From: Pantoea sp050157905
GTDB taxonomy: Bacteria > Pseudomonadota > Gammaproteobacteria > Enterobacterales > Enterobacteriaceae
Direction of reading: 5' to 3'
Assembly: GCF_050157905.1 (NCBI RefSeq)
Contig: NZ_JBKIWZ010000001.1
Location: forward strand, 1,178,001 to 1,242,000
DNA: 64,000 nt
The notes beneath the pieces are model-generated. The model made no database searches and was not told the origin of the DNA. It saw only the letters and a program-made list of their open reading frames with translations. Shown piece after piece: positions 1-7,918 of the stretch (within the stretch, counting starts at the first letter, position 1; every line of letters starts with the position of its first letter). Both the position numbers and the translations under genes were made by a program.

Positions 1-180
1 ATAGGGACGGCAGCCTGGGTAGCCACACTGGCCACACTGGCTCTGCGGCAGAAGGGCATCAATCTGCTCAACGATAGGATCTTCTTCCACCTCAAAGCGG
101 CGCGAGGCGTAACCCAGCAGGGCACCGAACACCAGGCTCAGCGCACTTAATACAGCAACAGCAATCCAGATCGCGGTCAT
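1..180 (-). CDS. rsxB: RsxB, electron transport complex subunit B (N-terminal part only)
   Basis: First 60 codons of RsxB; the rest lies beyond the left edge. RsxB is a membrane-anchored iron-sulfur subunit of the Rsx/Rnf complex, which couples electron flow to ion movement and in E. coli keeps SoxR reduced. Visible are an N-terminal hydrophobic anchor (residues about 4-22), then a linker, then a cysteine-rich stretch with the motif QCGQCGYPGC near residues 49-58 that binds a [4Fe-4S] cluster. Its ATG (178-180) overlaps the TGA stop of rsxA as ATGA, so the two genes are translationally coupled. Identity is secure although the gene is incomplete here. Confidence 0.93.
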   Translation of the reverse strand, partial: MTAIWIAVAVLSALSLVFGALLGYASRRFEVEEDPIVEQIDALLPQSQCGQCGYPGCRPY

Positions 181-761
181 CAGAATTTCACCAGCCCGCT
201 GAAGCCCATAAACGCCAGTGCCATCAGGCCTGCGGTAATCAGGGCGATTGAGTTGCCTTTGAACGGTGCAGGGATATTGGCCAGCACCAGACGCTCGCGC
301 ATACCGGCGAACAGCACCATCACCAGCGAGAAGCCAATCGAAGCACTGAAACCGTAAAGGGCCGCCTGCAGGAAGGTGTGATTCAGATTGACGCTCAGCA
401 AAGGCACGCCCAGCACTGCACAGTTGGTGGTAATCAGCGGCAGAAAAATCCCCAGCAGACGATAGAGCGACGGGCTGGTTTTACGCACAACCATTTCGGT
501 GAACTGCACGACGACGGCGATCACCAGGATATAGGCCATGGTGCGCAGATAAACCAGGTCCAGCGGCAGCAGGATCAGATGGTTGACCAGCCAGGCACAG
601 ATCGAGGCCAGCGTAATCACAAATGTTGTGGCAAGGCCCATGCCAATCGCCGTTTCCAGTTTTTTGGAAACGCCCATAAAGGGACACAGGCCGAGAAACT
701 TCACGAGCACGAAGTTATTCACCAGCACGGTGCCAACAAAGAGAAGCAGATAATCGGTCAT
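180..761 (-). CDS. rsxA: RsxA, electron transport complex integral membrane subunit A
   Basis: RsxA/RnfA is a polytopic inner-membrane subunit of the Rsx (Rnf-type) electron transport complex. The 193-residue product has the family's usual length and is almost wholly hydrophobic, with about six membrane segments. It starts with MTDYLLLFVGTVLVNNFVLV and carries the conserved LGLCPFMGVSKK and TTNCAVLGVPLL stretches. The cysteines in LGLCPF and TTNCAVLG fit the cluster ligands described for RnfA. It overlaps rsxB by ATGA and lies downstream of ydgK and cnu on the same strand, the E. coli order. Confidence 0.97.
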   Translation of the reverse strand: MTDYLLLFVGTVLVNNFVLVKFLGLCPFMGVSKKLETAIGMGLATTFVITLASICAWLVNHLILLPLDLVYLRTMAYILVIAVVVQFTEMVVRKTSPSLYRLLGIFLPLITTNCAVLGVPLLSVNLNHTFLQAALYGFSASIGFSLVMVLFAGMRERLVLANIPAPFKGNSIALITAGLMALAFMGFSGLVKF

Positions 762-884
762 TTTTTCGCCTGGGAGCCGGAAAGCGGCTTATTATCGTGG
801 ATAGCGCGGCGTATCTCAACACCCGCACCCTCTGCCGGGCGGCAGACCGCACTCAGAATTAAATTCCTGGCATAACTTACGACG

Positions 885-1328
885 TCAGGGCGCAATGAAG
901 GTCGTTTTCACCCGTACAGAACGTTTGAAATAGGGCGCAAAGACCGCCGCGGCGAGCAACGACAGCAGCAATGTCTGGAGGGCGCGGCCATCAGCTACCG
1001 GCGTAAAGGCAAAGGTTTTCAGTGCCAGCAGGACGGTAATCAGCAGCCAGAGCAGATAATGGCGTGGCAGACGACGGGAGCGTTTAAAGAACAGCCAGCT
1101 GATCCAGAGGCTGTACGCCCAGACGGCAACGGCGGTCAGCAAAGAAATGGCCCAGTAAGAGAGCAGCGTACTGCCATGGGAAAACAGCGCCACACGCCAT
1201 TCCGGATTAAACAGGGGGGTCAGATACATCGCCAGCACCAGAACAGTGGTTAACAGGGTCATTATCAGCCAGGCCAGCGGTAGCAGAAGCCAGCCACCAA
1301 TACGCGGCGCAGCAACCTGTTCATTCAT
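885..1328 (-). CDS. ydgK: YdgK-like DUF2569 inner-membrane protein
   Basis: A 147-residue hydrophobic protein with about four predicted membrane helices, starting MNEQVAAPRIGGWLLLPLAW. The opening 'GGWLxLPxxxL' pattern is typical of DUF2569 (YdgK in E. coli). I chose the ATG at 1326-1328 because the open frame further upstream adds a non-homologous leader, and an AGGA-like ribosome site precedes this ATG. It sits between cnu and rsxA on the same strand, exactly as in E. coli. Function is not known; no catalytic motif is visible. The family call is fairly safe and the symbol rests partly on gene order. Confidence 0.8.
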   Translation of the reverse strand: MNEQVAAPRIGGWLLLPLAWLIMTLLTTVLVLAMYLTPLFNPEWRVALFSHGSTLLSYWAISLLTAVAVWAYSLWISWLFFKRSRRLPRHYLLWLLITVLLALKTFAFTPVADGRALQTLLLSLLAAAVFAPYFKRSVRVKTTFIAP

Positions 1329-1438
1329 CGTCGTTATTCCTATCCGGGAGAGGTGAAGCGCAGCAGAATAACATGTCCAGAAGGGCGCGCCCATCCGGAC
1401 AGAGTCAGAGGCAAAAACAGCGAAAAATCAGTCAGACA

Positions 1439-1654
1439 TCACACCACGTAGCGCCATACCGTTTTCGGAACGCAGCCCAGATCGTATAACCGACCGCCCG
1501 AGGCAAGTTCAGCGCGTCGATGATCGGCAGCCCGGTACATATTAATGATGTCCAAATCATTGGTCAGAGAGTAATTGAGGTGATCAAAAAGTTTTTCCAG
1601 ACTGTCTGAGTTATTTACTTTGCGGAATTTAAGCAGGTAATCGTGCGCAGTCAT
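1439..1654 (-). CDS. cnu: Cnu (YdgT), Hha/YmoA-family nucleoid-associated protein
   Basis: A 71-residue protein, the same length as E. coli Cnu. It contains the family's hallmark stretch NMYRAADHRRAELASGGRLYD followed by a KTVWRYV end. Hha-family proteins bind H-NS or StpA and modulate silencing of horizontally acquired and environment-regulated genes; Cnu was also described as an oriC-binding factor. I placed the start at MTAHDYLLKF to match the family N terminus; the frame is open for nine codons upstream with several other ATGs, so the exact start is uncertain. Its downstream neighbours ydgK and rsxA are conserved. Confidence 0.93.
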   Translation of the reverse strand: MTAHDYLLKFRKVNNSDSLEKLFDHLNYSLTNDLDIINMYRAADHRRAELASGGRLYDLGCVPKTVWRYVV

Positions 1655-1681
1655 CATTGCCATTACAGAGAGAAGTAACAA

Positions 1682-2339
1682 AGGTGTGCTCAGTATAGGG
1701 GGCAGGCTTTAGCTGTCCAGATGGCAAACGTGAAAAAAGGCAAAAATCAGACAAAAACACATTATCGGTCATTAACCTCTCCTATCTGCCGGTTTATCTG
1801 GCTGAAAGCTTTTATTTCTGCGCCTGAACCTGGGAGTGACCTTTAAAATCCACCATTTTAGTCAGATAACCGACGTGATTAACTGTGATATAAAATACTC
1901 TTTTTATTTGCTTCACACTCTTCTGCAAATTAGTGCCCTATTTTTCACCTTTTGAATCAGGCATAAGCGGGCAGGTGTCCCTTGTTACCAGAGAAACGTT
2001 TCGCGACAGAAGCGGGCCAGACGGGGAGTGTGCGGCCAGTCACAAAACCCGGTTTTTGTTAATGGCAGGCGTAATAACCCATTTTGTACGCCTGCCTGTA
2101 ATCGCTTCCAGCAACAGGAATCATAAGCGCCTCTGTTTATTACAATTATTTAACGGCTACATTTACGTTTTTCAGCCATTTTATCCATAGCAGCACCCTC
2201 AGCGAAGCCGTCATCCTGCACGTAACTCCTTTAAATTGCTCTGATTTGTGAAGTGTGTCGCCATTATGCACCCTTTTTTAGTCCAGTCTAAGCAAGCTCT
2301 CTACCCTAAACAGCAATCGCCTTTCAGAGGATAAAAACT
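1682..2339. other. Long intergenic region between divergent cnu and ytfQ
   Basis: About 660 bp with no convincing gene; it must hold the divergent promoters of cnu and ytfQ. A perfect 10-bp palindrome GAAACGTTTC lies at 1993-2002, the core of LacI/GalR-family operators. A perfect inverted repeat, GGCAGGCGTA (2064-2073) and TACGCCTGCC (2087-2096), can form a hairpin. An 85-codon plus-strand frame at 1933-2190 has no ribosome site or family resemblance and is not called. A 47-codon minus-strand frame with a good ribosome site (1629-1772) is discussed in the findings. Confidence 0.6.
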
Positions 2340-3296
2340 ATGTGGAAACGTTTACTTCTGACCACGCTGGTCAGTGCTGCGTTAACCGGCCCGGTGCTCG
2401 CTGCAGATATGACGGTGGGCTTCTCGCAGGTCGGTTCTGAATCTGGCTGGCGTTCGGCGGAAACCAATGTCGCGAAAAGTGAAGCTAAAAAACGGGGCAT
2501 TACCCTGAAAATCGCCGATGGTCAGCAGAAACAGGAGAATCAGATCAAGGCTGTCCGCTCATTCATTGCGCAGGGCGTGGATGCCATTTTCATCGCCCCG
2601 GTGGTGCAGACTGGCTGGGAACCGGTACTGGAAGAAGCAAAAGATGCCAAAATTCCGGTCTATCTGCTGGACCGTGCCATTGTGGTAAAAGACAAATCGC
2701 TTTACCAGTCGGTGGTGACGGCGGACAACGTGCTCGAAGGCAAGCTGATCGGCGACTGGCTGGTGAAAACAGTGGGCGATAAGCAGTGTAACGTAGTTGA
2801 ACTGCAGGGCACCGTGGGTGCCAGCGTGGCGATCGATCGTAAGAAAGGCTTTGCGGAAGCCATCAGCAACCATCCAAATATCAAAGTGATCCGTTCGCAG
2901 TCGGGCGACTTTACCCGCAGCAAAGGTAAAGAGGTAATGGAGAGCTTTATCAAGGCGGAGAACAACGGCAAAAACATCTGTATGGTCTACGCGCACAACG
3001 ATGATATGGCGATCGGGGCCATTCAGGCGATTAAAGAAGCGGGGCTGAAACCAGGCAAAGATATTCTGACCGGCTCGATTGATGGTGTTCCGGATATCTA
3101 CAAAGCCATGCTGGCAGGAGAGGCTAACGCCAACGTGGAGCTGACCCCAAACATGGCGGGTCCGGCCTTTGATGCGCTGGAGAAATTTAAGAAAGATGGC
3201 ACGCTGCCGCCAAAAGTGATCAAGACCGAATCGAAGCTGTTCCTGCCTGCCGACGCGGAGAAGGAGCTGGAAACCAAAAAAGGCATGGGTTACTGA
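2340..3296 (+). CDS. ytfQ: YtfQ, galactofuranose-type sugar-binding periplasmic protein
   Basis: Substrate-binding protein of the YtfQ-YtfR-YtfT-YjfF ABC importer, which in E. coli binds galactofuranose. The 318-residue protein has a signal peptide ending at VLA-A (about residue 21), followed by the mature start ADMTVGFSQVGSESGWR. It stays very close to E. coli YtfQ throughout, including KIADGQQKQENQIKAVRSF, YAHNDDMAIGAIQAIKEAG and GSIDGVPDIYKAM. The fold is the ribose-binding (Peripla_BP_4) type. It is the first gene of the operon, and a terminator-like hairpin follows it, as is common for binding proteins made in excess. A GalR-like operator motif overlaps the first codons. Confidence 0.96.
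   Translation: MWKRLLLTTLVSAALTGPVLAADMTVGFSQVGSESGWRSAETNVAKSEAKKRGITLKIADGQQKQENQIKAVRSFIAQGVDAIFIAPVVQTGWEPVLEEAKDAKIPVYLLDRAIVVKDKSLYQSVVTADNVLEGKLIGDWLVKTVGDKQCNVVELQGTVGASVAIDRKKGFAEAISNHPNIKVIRSQSGDFTRSKGKEVMESFIKAENNGKNICMVYAHNDDMAIGAIQAIKEAGLKPGKDILTGSIDGVPDIYKAMLAGEANANVELTPNMAGPAFDALEKFKKDGTLPPKVIKTESKLFLPADAEKELETKKGMGY
2342..2357 (+). promoter_or_regulatory. GalR/LacI-family operator-like motif over the ytfQ start
   Basis: The 16-mer GTGGAAACGTTTACTT, lying across the ytfQ start codon and codons 2-6, matches the remembered GalR/GalS consensus GTGKNANCGNTTNCAC at nearly every defined position except the last two. It may be a repressor site, but codons for WKRLL constrain the same bases, so the match could be partly fortuitous. 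Confidence 0.35.
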
Positions 3297-3325
3297 TTCA
3301 TCTGTCAGCCTCAGAACGGCCGCAG

Positions 3326-3348
3326 ACCGCCCTACGGGGCGGTTTTTT
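3326..3348 (+). terminator. Hairpin attenuator between ytfQ and ytfR
   Basis: ACCGCCC (3326-3332) pairs with GGGCGGT (3337-3343) around a four-base loop and is followed by a run of T. This rho-independent signal lies inside the operon, so it likely lets only part of the transcription reach ytfR, keeping the binding protein in excess over the ATPase and permeases. Confidence 0.8.
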
Positions 3349-3373
3349 CCTGACGTAAGGCGGAGTGCGCAGA

Positions 3374-4894
3374 ATGACTACGCAAAGTGAAACACCGCTG
3401 TTATCCATCCAGGGCATCAGCAAAAGTTTTCCCGGCGTTAAGGCCCTCAGTAATGTCTCCTTTGATATTCGCAAAGGGGAGATCATGGCGCTGCTGGGTG
3501 AAAACGGTGCCGGCAAATCGACCCTGATCAAAGTGCTGACCGGCGTTTACAGCCGCGATGCCGGCACCATTACCCTGAACGGTCAACCGATCATGCCGCA
3601 CAATACGGCGCAGGCGCAGGATATGGGCATCGGCACTGTCTATCAGGAAGTGAATATGCTGCCGAACATGTCGGTGGCGGATAACCTTTACATTGGCCGT
3701 GAGCCGCGTCGCTTTGGTCTGATTGACCGTCGCCGGATGGTGCGTGATGCCGACGCCCTGATGCGGAATTATGGCTTCTCCCTCGATGTCACCCGTCCGT
3801 TGGGCCATTATTCGGTGGCGATGCAGCAGATTATTGCTATCTGCCGTGCAGTTGATCTGTCGGCGCAAGTGTTAATCCTCGATGAGCCGACTGCCAGCCT
3901 CGATGCCAGCGAAGTCGAAATGCTGTTTACCCTGATGACGCAGTTGAAATCCCGCGGGATGAGCCTGATTTTTGTGACCCACTTTCTTGACCAGGTGTAC
4001 CGGATTACCGACCGGATTACCGTGCTGCGTAACGGGCAATATATCGCCACCCGCGACACCGCCACGCTGCCGCAGATTGAGCTTATCAAGCTGATGCTGG
4101 GGCGTGAACTGCTGGAGACGGCGCTGCAGCGGCAGGGCAGCACGCTGCGCAGTAATCAGCCGGTGGTGTCATTTGAAGATTACGGACGGAAAGGCACCAT
4201 CGAGCCCTTTAACCTGGCCGTGCGTCCCGGCGAAGTGGTGGGGCTCGCGGGACTGCTGGGATCGGGTCGTACCGAAACTGCTGAGGTGCTGTTTGGTATC
4301 CGCCGTGCCGATCGCGGAACGGCGAAGATCAAGGGCAAAGTGCAGCGCATCACCAACCCGGCGAAAGCCTCTCAGCTGGGAATGGGGTTTTGTCCGGAAG
4401 ATCGCAAGACGGACGGGATTATTGGCGCGGCGTCGGTGCGGGAAAATATCATTCTCGCGCTGCAGGCGCAGCGAGGCTGGTTGAGGCCGATTAAACGACG
4501 CGAGCAGCAGGCGATTGCCGACCGTTTTATCAAAAGTCTGGGTATTCGTACGCCGCACGCTGAGCAGCCGGTGGAGCTGTTATCAGGCGGCAATCAGCAG
4601 AAGGTGCTGCTGTCGCGCTGGCTGGTCACGAAGCCACAGTTTCTGATCCTCGACGAACCGACGCGCGGCATTGATGTAGGCGCGCACGCTGAGATTATTC
4701 GTCTGATTGAATCCCTGTGCGCCGATGGTCTGGCGCTGCTGGTCATCTCCTCTGAACTCGAAGAGCTGGTGGGTTATGCCGATCGGGTATTGATTATGCG
4801 CGATTTGAAGCAGGTGGCAGAGATTCCGCTGGAGCAGCTTTCCGTGGCGTCGATCGTCAATGCTATCGCGGACGGAGGGGTACAACATGCTTGA
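3374..4894 (+). CDS. ytfR: YtfR, sugar ABC transporter ATPase (two nucleotide-binding domains)
   Basis: ATP-hydrolysing subunit of the YtfQRT-YjfF importer, with the duplicated ATPase layout of monosaccharide transporters (RbsA, AraG, MglA). The first domain has Walker A GENGAGKST at residues 42-50 and Walker B LILDEPTASLD. The second has the degenerate P-loop GLLGSGRTE, signature LSGGNQQK and Walker B LILDEPTRGID. I chose ATG 3374 (506 residues) because the AAGGCGG ribosome site fits its spacing; a GTG three codons upstream is too close to that site. The stop overlaps the start of ytfT. Confidence 0.96.
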   Translation: MTTQSETPLLSIQGISKSFPGVKALSNVSFDIRKGEIMALLGENGAGKSTLIKVLTGVYSRDAGTITLNGQPIMPHNTAQAQDMGIGTVYQEVNMLPNMSVADNLYIGREPRRFGLIDRRRMVRDADALMRNYGFSLDVTRPLGHYSVAMQQIIAICRAVDLSAQVLILDEPTASLDASEVEMLFTLMTQLKSRGMSLIFVTHFLDQVYRITDRITVLRNGQYIATRDTATLPQIELIKLMLGRELLETALQRQGSTLRSNQPVVSFEDYGRKGTIEPFNLAVRPGEVVGLAGLLGSGRTETAEVLFGIRRADRGTAKIKGKVQRITNPAKASQLGMGFCPEDRKTDGIIGAASVRENIILALQAQRGWLRPIKRREQQAIADRFIKSLGIRTPHAEQPVELLSGGNQQKVLLSRWLVTKPQFLILDEPTRGIDVGAHAEIIRLIESLCADGLALLVISSELEELVGYADRVLIMRDLKQVAEIPLEQLSVASIVNAIADGGVQHA

Positions 4895-5903
4895 GTCGCC
4901 TATGTCATCTGAAAAAACGCCTCGTCGTAAGCTGAAATTCCCATCCGGGATGCCACAGATTGCCGCGCTGCTGTTGGTGCTGTTGATAGACAGCCTGGTC
5001 GCCAGTAACTTTTTCGCCGTGCATTTGCAGGATGGGCGTCTGTTCGGCAGTCCGATCGATATTCTTAACCGTGCGGCACCGGTGGCGCTGCTGGCGATCG
5101 GGATGACGCTGGTGATCGCCACGGGCGGTATCGATCTCTCTGTCGGCGCGGTGATGGCCATCGCGGGTGCGACTGCCGCCACGCTGACGGTGGCCGGCCA
5201 CGGCGTGCCCTTTATTATCCTAGCGACGCTGGGTACCGGCTTACTCTGTGGGTTGTGGAATGGGGTGCTGGTGGCGCTATTGCGGATCCAGCCGTTCGTG
5301 GCCACGCTGATTCTGATGGTGGCCGGACGCGGTATCGCGCAGCTGATTACCCAGGGGCAGATTGTGACCTTCGATAGCGACAGTCTTGGCTGGTTTGGTA
5401 ACGGCTCGCTGTGGATGTTGCCTGTGCCGGTCTGGATCACCCTGGTGGTGGCGCTGGCGGTCTGGTTGCTGACCCGCAGGACCGCGCTGGGCCTGTTTAT
5501 TGAAGCAGTGGGCATTAATCTGCGTGCCGCCCGCAACGCGGGTGTGACCGGCTGGCTGGTGGTGATGTCCACCTATGCGATCAGCGGCGTCTGTGCCGCC
5601 GTTGCCGGACTGATCGTAGCGGCAGATATTCGTGGCGCGGATGCCAATAATGCCGGTTTGTGGCTGGAGCTGGATGCGATTCTGGCCGTAGTCATTGGTG
5701 GTGCGTCGCTGATGGGCGGTCGCTTCAATCTGGTACTGTCGCTGATTGGCGCGCTGATTATCCAGTCGATGAATACCGGGATTCTGCTCTCCGGCTTCCC
5801 GCCTGAGCTGAATCAGGTGGTGAAAGCGGTGGTGGTGATGTGCGTGCTGTTACTGCAGTCACCGCGGTTTATTGCGATGCTGAAACGGAGACGTCCGACA
5901 TGA
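4887..5903 (+). CDS. ytfT: YtfT, sugar ABC transporter permease
   Basis: One of two permeases of the YtfQRT-YjfF importer, 338 residues with about nine to ten membrane segments of the RbsC type (BPD_transp_2). It carries the family segments DILNRAAPVALLAIGMTLV and IATGGIDLSVGAVMAIAGAT, nearly identical to E. coli YtfT. The ATG at 4887 has a GGAGGGG ribosome site at 4874-4880; an in-frame codon further upstream would lie deep inside ytfR. It overlaps ytfR by 8 bp and yjfF by 4 bp, so all three are coupled. Confidence 0.95.
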   Translation: MLESPMSSEKTPRRKLKFPSGMPQIAALLLVLLIDSLVASNFFAVHLQDGRLFGSPIDILNRAAPVALLAIGMTLVIATGGIDLSVGAVMAIAGATAATLTVAGHGVPFIILATLGTGLLCGLWNGVLVALLRIQPFVATLILMVAGRGIAQLITQGQIVTFDSDSLGWFGNGSLWMLPVPVWITLVVALAVWLLTRRTALGLFIEAVGINLRAARNAGVTGWLVVMSTYAISGVCAAVAGLIVAADIRGADANNAGLWLELDAILAVVIGGASLMGGRFNLVLSLIGALIIQSMNTGILLSGFPPELNQVVKAVVVMCVLLLQSPRFIAMLKRRRPT

Positions 5904-6886
5904 TTAAACGTCATCTTCCGCTGATGATTACGCTGCTGGTGTTTGTGGCGGGTTATCTGTTCTGTCTGAGCCAGTTTCCGGGCTTCGCCTCTACCCGGGT
6001 CATCTGCAACATTCTGACCGATAACGCTTTCCTGGGCATTATCGCTGTGGGTATGACCTTTGTGATTTTATCCGGCGGGATCGATTTGTCAGTTGGCGCG
6101 GTAATCGCGTTTACCGGCGTGTTTCTGGCGCGGGCGATTGGCGATTTCCATCTCGATCCGCTGCTGGCGTTTGCGCTGATTCTGTCGCTGGGGGCGCTGT
6201 TCGGGGCGATGATGGGCTGGCTGATTGATGCGCTGAAGATCCCGGCCTTTATTATTACCCTGGCAGGGATGTTTTTCCTGCGCGGCTGCAGCTATCTGGT
6301 ATCGGAGAACTCGATTCCCATCGATCATCCGTTTTATACCCTGCTTTCGAGTCTGGCGTGGAAAGTGCCGGGCGGCGGGCGCCTCAGCCTGCTGGCGGTG
6401 ATTATGCTGGTGGTGGTGGTCGGTGGAATTATGCTGGCGCACCGTACGCGTTTTGGTAACCGGGTTTATGCCATCGGCGGCAACCTGACATCGGCGCAGC
6501 TGATGGGCGTATCAACCCGCGCTACCACCATCAAAATCTATATGCTTTCTACCACGCTGGCGACGCTGGCCGGGATCGTGTTTTCGATCTATACCTCAGC
6601 GGGTTATGCGCTGGCCGGACTGGGTGTGGAGCTGGATGCGATTGCCTCGGTGGTGATTGGGGGAACGCTGCTGTCGGGTGGCGTCGGCACGGTGCTGGGA
6701 ACACTGTTTGGCGTGCTGATTCAGGGACTGATTCAGACCTGGATCAATTTCGACGGCACGCTGAGTTCGTGGTGGACCAAGATCGCTATCGGGATTCTGC
6801 TGTTTGCGTTTATTGCCCTGCAGCGGTTACTGACGGTGATCTGGGATCGTCAGCAGAACGCCCCGGTTAAGCGACTCACTTCCTGA
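5900..6886 (+). CDS. yjfF: YjfF, sugar ABC transporter permease
   Basis: Second permease of the galactofuranose-type importer, 328 residues and strongly hydrophobic. It shows the permease-family stretches GMTFVILSGGIDLSVGAV, FIITLAGMFFLRG and GVELDAIASVVIGGTLLSGG, close to E. coli YjfF along its whole length. The ATG is embedded in the stop of ytfT (ATGA), so translation is coupled. It ends the operon, with a strong hairpin and T-run terminator just after the stop. Two different permeases partner a single two-domain ATPase. Confidence 0.96.
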   Translation: MIKRHLPLMITLLVFVAGYLFCLSQFPGFASTRVICNILTDNAFLGIIAVGMTFVILSGGIDLSVGAVIAFTGVFLARAIGDFHLDPLLAFALILSLGALFGAMMGWLIDALKIPAFIITLAGMFFLRGCSYLVSENSIPIDHPFYTLLSSLAWKVPGGGRLSLLAVIMLVVVVGGIMLAHRTRFGNRVYAIGGNLTSAQLMGVSTRATTIKIYMLSTTLATLAGIVFSIYTSAGYALAGLGVELDAIASVVIGGTLLSGGVGTVLGTLFGVLIQGLIQTWINFDGTLSSWWTKIAIGILLFAFIALQRLLTVIWDRQQNAPVKRLTS

Positions 6887-6904
6887 TTATTCAGTTTGAG
6901 ATTA

Positions 6905-6934
6905 AAAGGCGGCTCTCAGGAGCCGCCTTTTTGT
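6905..6934 (+). terminator. Rho-independent terminator of the ytfQ operon
   Basis: AAAGGCGGCTC and GAGCCGCCTTT form a perfect stem with a short loop, followed by more T residues. It lies 19 bp past the yjfF stop. Confidence 0.9.
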
Positions 6935-6995
6935 TGCGCCAGATAAAGCACCCTCACCGTAACCATTTCACCCATGATTTGCCGCTGTTCCATTG

Positions 6996-7232
6996 CGTGC
7001 CATCCGGCACGCGGGTAGCAGGTCTTTTGTTCGGGCATAAATCTGTCTGCGTGGTGTCAGAAAACAACGCATCGCGGGGGCTGAGGCGCAAGGGCAGGAA
7101 AGGCATGCACGTTCGCAAAGGGTTCCCGCATCCCTGCGGATCGGCCACGCCATCCCTGGCGCGGACGCTTTGCTCTTCAGGCATACTTTTCCTTCCCGGT
7201 CGGGCTTGGGTGCTGCTTTAAGGCTGAAGTGG
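6996..7232. repeat. Diverged first copy of the 239-bp tandem repeat
   Basis: This copy shares the second half of the unit with the two copies that follow, from about 7110 to 7232, including GCCACGCCATCCCTGGCGCG. Its first half is recognisably related but diverged. The boundary at about 6996 is approximate. Confidence 0.7.
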
Positions 7233-7471
7233 AGTTTCCTTACGCAGGAGAGTCGGCTGTTCGGAATGTACGGGCAGAAGTCTGTATGTAGGGTGTTAGA
7301 AAGCGAACCCTCGCGGGTGGCTGGGGGGCCGGTCAGGAAAGGTATGCCCGATCGCAAAGGATTCCCGCTTCCCTGCGGATCGGCCACGCCATCCCTGGCG
7401 CGGACGCTTTGCTCTTCAGGCATACCATTCCTGCCCGGTCGGGCTTGGGTGCTGCTTTAAGGCTGAGGTGG
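7233..7471. repeat. 239-bp tandem repeat, copy 2
   Basis: Unit of 239 bp beginning AGTTTCCTTACGCAGG. It differs from the next copy at only about ten positions. All frames are unusually free of stops on both strands, so several overlapping reading frames appear, but none has a credible ribosome site or family. Confidence 0.9.
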
Positions 7472-7711
7472 AGTTTCCTTACGCAGGGGAATCGGCTGTT
7501 CGGAGTGTACGGGCAGAAGTCTGTATGTAGGGTGTTAGAAAGCGAACCCTCGCGGGTGGCTGGGGTGCAGGTCAGGAAAGGTATGCCCGATCGCAAAGGA
7601 TTCCCGCATCCCTGCGGATCGGCCACGCCATCCCTGGCGCGGACGCTTTGCTCTTCAGGCATACAATTCCTGCGCGGTCGGGCTTGGGTGCGGCTTTAAG
7701 GGCTGAGGTGG
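7472..7711. repeat. 239-bp tandem repeat, copy 3
   Basis: Second near-identical unit, 240 bp because of one extra G near its end. It contains the inverted core CGCCA-tccc-TGGCG inside GCCACGCCATCCCTGGCGCG. Confidence 0.9.
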
Positions 7712-7760
7712 CGTTTCTTTCCCGGTCGGGCTTGGGTGCTGCTTTATGAGCAGAAGTAGC
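7712..7760. repeat. Truncated fourth copy of the tandem repeat
   Basis: Only the segment TCCCGGTCGGGCTTGGGTGC followed by TGCTTTA is kept, matching the 3' part of the full units (with CCCGGTCGGGCTTGGGTG in copy 2). It suggests the array shrank or grew by recombination between units. Confidence 0.65.
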
Positions 7761-7845
7761 GTTACTGAACGTGAGGGTGGCGGGCCTGAGGAAGGAATTA
7801 ACCGCGACTTTACGGCACGCCGCTGTTCCGGATCGCATGGCATTA

Positions 7846-7872
7846 GGGTTGAAACAGGGCGCCTTTCAACCC
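7846..7872 (-). terminator. Inverted repeat downstream of araA
   Basis: GGGTTGAAA (7846-7854) and TTTCAACCC (7864-7872) are perfect 9-bp arms around CAGGGCGCC, 46 bp past the araA stop. There is no T-run on the minus strand, so it may be an RNA 3' end or processing hairpin rather than an intrinsic terminator. Confidence 0.45.
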
Positions 7873-7918
7873 CTGCACTTCGTGTATCGCAGAGGAGAAA
7901 GGCACCGCTGATCCCTGA

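Noticed and set aside
378..875. 165-codon plus-strand frame opposite rsxA
   Set aside because: It is antisense to a conserved membrane gene, rich in His/Gln as expected from reversed membrane codons, and has no ribosome site.
1933..2190. 85-codon plus-strand frame upstream of ytfQ
   Set aside because: No ribosome site, no family resemblance, and it covers palindromes and a hairpin typical of a control region.
7233..7711. CRISPR array
   Set aside because: The unit is 239 bp with no short repeat and unique spacer pattern, and no cas gene is near.
6931..7843. Several frames of 60-150 codons on both strands in the repeat array
   Set aside because: They repeat with the 239-bp unit, overlap each other on both strands and lack ribosome sites; the repeat explains them.
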